Shown: piece after piece, positions 58,563-64,000 of the stretch
Numbering within the stretch: the first letter of the stretch is position 1
How the letters are laid out: each line of letters starts with the position of its first letter
Assembly: GCA_030544235.1 (NCBI GenBank)
Contig: CM060467.1
Span: 5,463,001 to 5,527,000, forward strand
Length of the DNA stretch: 64,000 nt
Reading direction: 5' to 3'
Source: Lepturacanthus savala
Taxonomy: Eukaryota > Chordata > Actinopteri > Scombriformes > Trichiuridae
Translations under genes and position numbers: made by a program
Notes under the pieces: model-generated
Told to the model about the DNA's origin: nothing
Database searches by the model: none
The model's input: the letters and a program-made list of their open reading frames with translations, nothing else

Positions 58563-60408
58563 CAAAGCTCTAATTTTTCTTTTGCTGTTTTCCTAACCCA
58601 GATTTTGTTTTTGTCAACTATTTCATACATGCATGCCGCCTCCCGGACCTTTTTAATACTTTTTTTGCTCTACTTCAGGTTAAGACAGATGGCTTTTTTA
58701 GTTCTTCAGTTGTAAGAACACTTATATACTCACTCATATTATGACAATGCAGTTTTTTCCCAAAAAGTACACACATTATGTGGAAGGAAAAACAAATTGC
58801 TGTCCCTTACTGTAAAGTTTAGCCGACACTCTGTATGTCCTAACTTGTGGTGGCAGTTGCTGCAACAAGTATAAATAGCAGAACACAGTCTAACCACAGC
58901 CCCAGTTCGTGCCTCTCACACAGAGCTGCTGGCAATGCAGACAAGCCTGTCCAAGCGCAAGGGTGAAGAGAAATTTGTCTCATGAATGAGAGATTTATTC
59001 CTCTTCTGTGGCAGTAAACCTAACACACGGCTCCCTGCAGATAACTGTCCTTTATTCTGAGATTAACAAGATATTCAGGGCTGAGTAACTGTGGCATTAA
59101 CCAAACCGTGAACAGCAGGTGCTATGACCACTGGCACGTCACTTCACTGTGCGGTGGTCAGTGTCCACGGTTTCCCACCCACACCGTCACATGCTACAAA
59201 CCCATGAGACCATGTCTCGTGTGTCTTTTGGCTCCACAAACACAATGTTGGGAAGGAGTGTTCCTGGACTTCTCCTTTAAAAGTGATCATGCTGGAAGAA
59301 CTTGGGTTGTATATTGTCACCGTAAATAAAGTAATGGCCTAAGCCTAATTTTCAGGTTTTTGGGAAAACACAAAAAACATTATCAAATGCAGTGAATATT
59401 ATATTTAGCAATCTTTTCAATCAAAAAAGCCTTGAGGGTGGACGACTGGACATACATAGAACATTGTGTGTCATTTATGTAACATTATAGCCTTTGTCAC
59501 CCATCAGGACACCATCATGAAAGCTTGTTAAATTGCCCAAATAAAGGAATTTTATCCTAAAGAATAGAAAAAACTTTGTGGTTATAGTGGGAAAGCCAAC
59601 TGAGGTTTAACACTTTTTGAGAAGCTACTTGGTGAGAAATACAACAGAAGATGAATTGGTCTTATCTTGTATCTGTATAGCCCAACCAAATGGTGATAAC
59701 AGTTTCAACTGCGATCCAATTCCATGCTGCGCACAATGCGAGTAGTTTTCCACACAACAGCAGGGCAAAGTTGGTCAACTTGCATGTGTGCAGCCACTCT
59801 GTCTGTAACTCTTCATCTAACAGCTCACTTTCCTGCTCCTTCTCGCTCCATTACTCCCTTCAAACATTTAAAATAATATTCAACTGGCTGCTTCCCCAAT
59901 CTATCGTTCCATATCATGTTTTTTTCAGAAAACAACATGAAAAACACTTGGAACTTGCATGGAAAAGAAAAATCTAACAATTATTATGAATACATTATTA
60001 TGCAATGTAGAGTATTTTATATGCATTTTAAACCATGTCTTGCAGGCATCTTAAAACATTCATATATTACATTTTATAGGTTTACACGATTAGTCTGATT
60101 CCAGACTTTTTAATCATTTCACTCATGGAATATGGAAAGTATGTGGGGTTTTGGTAGCTGGGTTGAAGTGGTGCCTGGCAAGAAAATTATTGTTTGACAT
60201 AAAGAAAAAAAAAATAAATAAAAGTTTGTGTAACTTGTGAAACTGAAATTGAATGAACAATAAATGTCTGTATGTGGTGGATAAAATTGATCGAGTTCTT
60301 GGAAGATTTGACATGATTGCTAACTGAATGTAGGGAAATGTCAGTGTGAGATGAAGCTGTTCTGACAAGCATATGGAGAGTACTGCACTGACCCTCTGTT
60401 CACCTGCG

Positions 60409-60410
<2 letters not shown>

Positions 60411-60487
<77 letters not shown>
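60411..60487. repeat. (CA)38 microsatellite
   Basis: Perfect CA repeat of 77 bp. Confidence 0.97.
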
Positions 60488-60489
<2 letters not shown>

Positions 60490-62861
60490 AACCCTGCTCC
60501 TCCACCTCTCTCTTTCTCAATTTCCGTCAAACTGCTCCAGTGACATGAACGACAAGAACAGTAATGCTCGAGTATCTGACTTTCCCTCAGTGTAGCTCTG
60601 TTGTCTCAGTTTGGGAATTATATTTGTCCTTCATGTTTGGACTAGTTTGACACTTAACTTCTTTGAAGTAAAATGCACTGAAAATGCTTGTGTGTGTAAG
60701 AGGGTGAGAAGGCTTGGGAGACTGACTTGCCTCAGGTGGCAGGTGTGTGTATGTGTGTGTGTAACAGCCAGCATACCAGCTGCCGTGTTCATGTCGGGTA
60801 TCTTTAGTTACACACAGAGGGATTAGACACAGAACCAAACCCTGACACACTGAAACACGATCAACCTGGATCTATTCACCAACAGACAAAAACACACTGT
60901 GGACACAACAAACACGACCATACACAAATTACACTAATGCATAGTCACCACACACATGCTGATCCATGCAGAGTAGAAAGTTGTTGTGATGTATTTTTAC
61001 AACAAGTTGTTTTTTACATCAGAATAATTTATTAATAATGCTAAATTGTAAGAAAGAAAAGGGCAACGGTAGAACAGAGGCGCGTTTGTAAGCACCTGAG
61101 AGCATTTTCCCCTGTTGACCTGTGGTCCCTTTTTGTTGAATTGACAATCCCAGGGGCTTTTACAGCTGGTGTTTGCAAAATAAGCACTGACCTGGAAATG
61201 GTGCAGATACAGAGATACTTTATGCTAGCTGCAAGTTATAAAAGATGACATTCTCTCTGTTTGAATGCGCTCCTTCTCCATGCTCCCTCAGGGTGACAAG
61301 TGACAGCAGAATAATTTGAGAAACTTTGCAGTACACACTAATGACTATATAAGACTTTGAAAACATACTCTTTGAGTCTCTTGGTAGATGTCACATCCAG
61401 CATCCATACGTAAAAGCATAGAGACATGCTTGATATACATTAAGTCATGCAGGATGACAGTAAGAACTTTGACCTTTGCATGGCTTATGCATGAACCTTG
61501 GGAGAGATGATTAGAAGTGATGCACAAATGAAGATGAAGAGAGAGAAAAATAGAAACGTAAACAGTATTTCTGCATGAAAAGAAATTGTTAAATTGCAGG
61601 TGTGGGGTACATTTTACAGTCTGCGTCATGTAAAATGATATATGTGTGCATTTGAGTTTATATGTGTGTGCTTATGTGTGTCTTTATGATATTCTGCAGT
61701 GTAGGTACTTCTGAGATGTTGTCAGCAAAGCATTGTTCAGATCATTTAAGGGGGCTTGTTTCTAATTTGACTTAAGCAGCAGATGGACTGTACGTTGCAA
61801 AACAGCCAAGAAGCAATTTCACCAAATGGTATTTGGAGTGACACGAGCCTACAACTTAGCCATAGGTACATATATGTGCAAAGCATGATTCATGCACGGA
61901 AACGTACACAGCAAGATGCCAGCCTTTGCAAGGCGTGGGTCGGTGCCTTAATATTCCCGGGGCAGTCCTTAACCTCTGAGGTGCTGTAAACAAACAGACA
62001 GATAGCTGGATATGGAAAGAAGGAACATCGCTGTGGGGGATCAGGCCACATGTGGTATATAGGCTACTGTACATTCCACGGATGCCTGAATATCACTGTG
62101 GTTTACCAGTTACTTGTGATTAAATTATGTATACATGTTAGTGGGTGGCTTTTTGTCAGATAAGGTACCACAATGCATTCCATTGTGCCATGTGGGTAAA
62201 TGTGTTTTAGACTTAGTTGTATTATCTGTCTTTTTTATCTTATTTCAATGTCAGCTTGAATCTTAACTTCACAATATGTAATTTTCAAGCACTAGGGGGT
62301 TTTCGAACTGAGCAATAACAAAGCACAAGTTGATAATGTCATGACATAGCATGGGATCATTAGAAATGCTCCTATCATTAGCTTGAATTCCTTTATAACG
62401 CAAGACTCAGATGTGTAAATTATTGGCAAATGTCTTCTCCTTTTTCTGAAGTAAATGAACTTGATGATCAAAGGTAAAAACACTGAATAAAGCAGGTTCA
62501 GGTTAAAAATGCTCATAGGCAGTTCTGCACAACTGAAAATTTAAGATCCATGATGTTTAAAAAATGTTTAGTTTAAAATGGACGTACAGGCATCAAGTTC
62601 ATGTACACATTGAACTCTTGTGAAATAGACCATAGACCATCCCTGATAATCTTAAATTAACTTGAATTAAAGATTTTAACTATACATTTCTAAAAAATGT
62701 GGTAAAAACATTTGGGATAATGAAAGTTCACAACTCGACACAATATTTAACATAGATTTAGTCATTTGTAGACATTTCATTTGGAAAAATAACAGATTGT
62801 AGCTTTTGGAGATGTGTGACGACTGCTTTTATTGCATTTCATGTTTGTGTTTTTAAAGGAA

Positions 62862-63864
62862 TTAAAGGGACCTAATTGTGAGCGTTTCAGTGGTCATTTG
62901 TAAACATTTAGGTCTGTGGTGCTCCTGCTAACACACTAATCAACAAACCCCCCCTCTCATTCTGTTGTGATCTGACCTCCTCTGTACTGTTATAGGACCC
63001 AGCTGAACACAAATCCCTTTAGTTTTGATGTCAATTGCGCAATGGAAATGCTGAGCAGCCAGTTACTGGGCAGAGTTCATTAATGGCTTGTTAATGGACC
63101 CACAATGTTATCCAACTGCTGAAACCACTATGAGATGTACAAGATGTCATAAATAAAAAAGGAACAGCCACGACGCATCAGTGTTTTGATGTCCTCTCAC
63201 TGTGGCTAATCCACTTCTTATTTCAGTTTATAAGTCCACTTCCTGTCATGATGACAGGTGACAAATGCAACTTGTTGATCAGCCCATGATGTTTTGCTGT
63301 AGCCTTTTGTACTGCAGTAGTAGTGTCGCTGATGTTGCTGCACAGCTGGTTTTGGTCAGACCGGTACATGGTTGATTAGCCAATAGAAGGCACATGTTGG
63401 CGATCTGCAGTCACTATTCTGGGTGCTTTTTCTCTGGAAAAGCACGGGCACAGCACAGACTGAGCAGAGATTTCTACTGACAGGGACCACGATTGTTTTC
63501 GCTCCACTGGGGGAAAATTTGGCTTTTAATTTTGTTGCAGCTAATGTGTTATCATTTTGATCTTGAAGCCATTTGACTTTTAAACATTTTCTTTTTTAAT
63601 AAACTTTATTTTGAGCTCGCAAACAGCCGAGTCTGACTTCTGCTCTACGACCCCCGCTCTCTGAGGGGCGTAATATTTCCGACAGGCCCATTGCACTGGA
63701 CAAACACAACAGTTTGGGAGGGGAGGGGGAGAAAGGGGGTGATTTTTTAGGGTGAGTGTGAGAGAGTACAGACTGCATAGCTGCAGGTCGTACAAGGTGG
63801 TTTTGGGCCATAAAAGCATACATTTTTTTTATAAAAGACCACAAGGAAAAATAGGGTCCTTTAA
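62862..63864. mobile_element. TTAA-flanked non-autonomous DNA transposon, about 1 kb
   Basis: The left terminus is TTAA at 62862-62865 followed by agggacctaatt. The right terminus is aaaatagggtcc followed by tTTAA, ending at 63864. The two inverted ends agree at about 13 of 17 positions. TTAA at both edges points to piggyBac or Kolobok insertion. The right part (gctctctgaggggcgtaata, ccgacaggcccattgcactgg, gtcctttaac) is familiar from a widespread teleost MITE. No transposase frame; the overlapping minus-strand frames are not genes. Confidence 0.6.
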
Positions 63865-64000
63865 CATTAACCATAAATAATAATTGCCATCAATAATTAT
63901 AATTTTCTCCCTAAAAATAATTTTATGAAAATCTAGTGTGTTTACTTTGGTTGCAGTTGGCCAGAAAGGTTTTTTATGTGAAACTGCACATTCTCATAAA
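63865..64000. other. End of window, AT-rich intron
   Basis: Nothing recognised. Confidence 0.5.

Larger units (their letters stand above)
56901..62861. other. Intronic sequence without a gene
   Basis: Includes a 22-bp palindrome (58437-58458), a short dispersed-repeat piece (58519-58562), a possible conserved element (57590-57870), a long CA tract (60411-60487) and a repeat-like patch at about 62270-62400 (ttttcaagcactagggggtt). No gene recognised. Confidence 0.5.
39421..64000 (+). other. cdkal1: cdkal1 intron C, at least 24.6 kb (phase 2, open at right edge)
   Basis: It begins with gtactg. No further exon matching the next CDKAL1 segment (expected to contain a VLAGCVPQ-type motif) was found before 64000, so the intron continues past the window. 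Confidence 0.8.

Noticed and set aside
60123..60530. Open frame of 135 codons on the - strand
   Set aside because: Contains the CA tract as Cys-Val repeats; the remainder is unrelated to any known protein.

Overview
The window is vertebrate nuclear DNA, almost certainly from a teleost fish, probably a percomorph-type genome. It is AT-rich and intron-dominated. It carries many CA/GT and TA microsatellites, tRNA-derived SINEs of types common in teleosts, and many short non-autonomous DNA transposons (hAT-like and TTAA-flanked). No prokaryotic features, long open reading frames, rRNA or tRNA genes were seen.

The only functional protein-coding gene I can support is cdkal1 (CDK5 regulatory subunit associated protein 1-like 1), on the + strand. 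Three short internal coding exons are visible: 11-112, 1657-1769 and 39336-39420. Their reading frames join without a break across introns of phase 2, 1 and 2. Together they encode the basic N-terminal linker and the start of the MTTase N-terminal (UPF0004) domain, with two of its three Fe-S cysteine ligands. The radical SAM core, TRAM domain and C-terminal membrane anchor lie beyond the right edge, and the start codon lies to the left.

The rest is intron: intron A (113-1656), intron B (1770-39335, 37.6 kb) and the first 24.6 kb of intron C (39421 onward). In vertebrates the large CDKAL1 introns belong to a regulatory block thought to control the neighbouring developmental gene SOX4. The introns here hold several stretches of unusually complex, motif-rich sequence that look like conserved non-coding elements. 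They include two pairs of octamer (POU) sites at 22576-22705, a third octamer pair at 35072-35090 and a nuclear-receptor half-site cluster at 55187-55234. A CpG-rich block with two CCAAT boxes at about 8595-8950 looks like an intragenic promoter. Conservation could not be tested here, so these regulatory calls are inference.

Mobile DNA: three copies of one tRNA-derived SINE (5540-5810, 31505-31783, 48266-48640). The last has a perfect 13-bp target-site duplication and sits inside an older hAT-like element (47754-48905). A 446-bp hAT MITE at 52923-53368 has a perfect 8-bp duplication. Two elements are bounded by TTAA (1927-2818 and 62862-63864). A decayed minus-strand hAT-transposase-like reading frame with in-frame stops lies at 42029-42405. 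Other hAT-like and unclassified repeats are listed individually.
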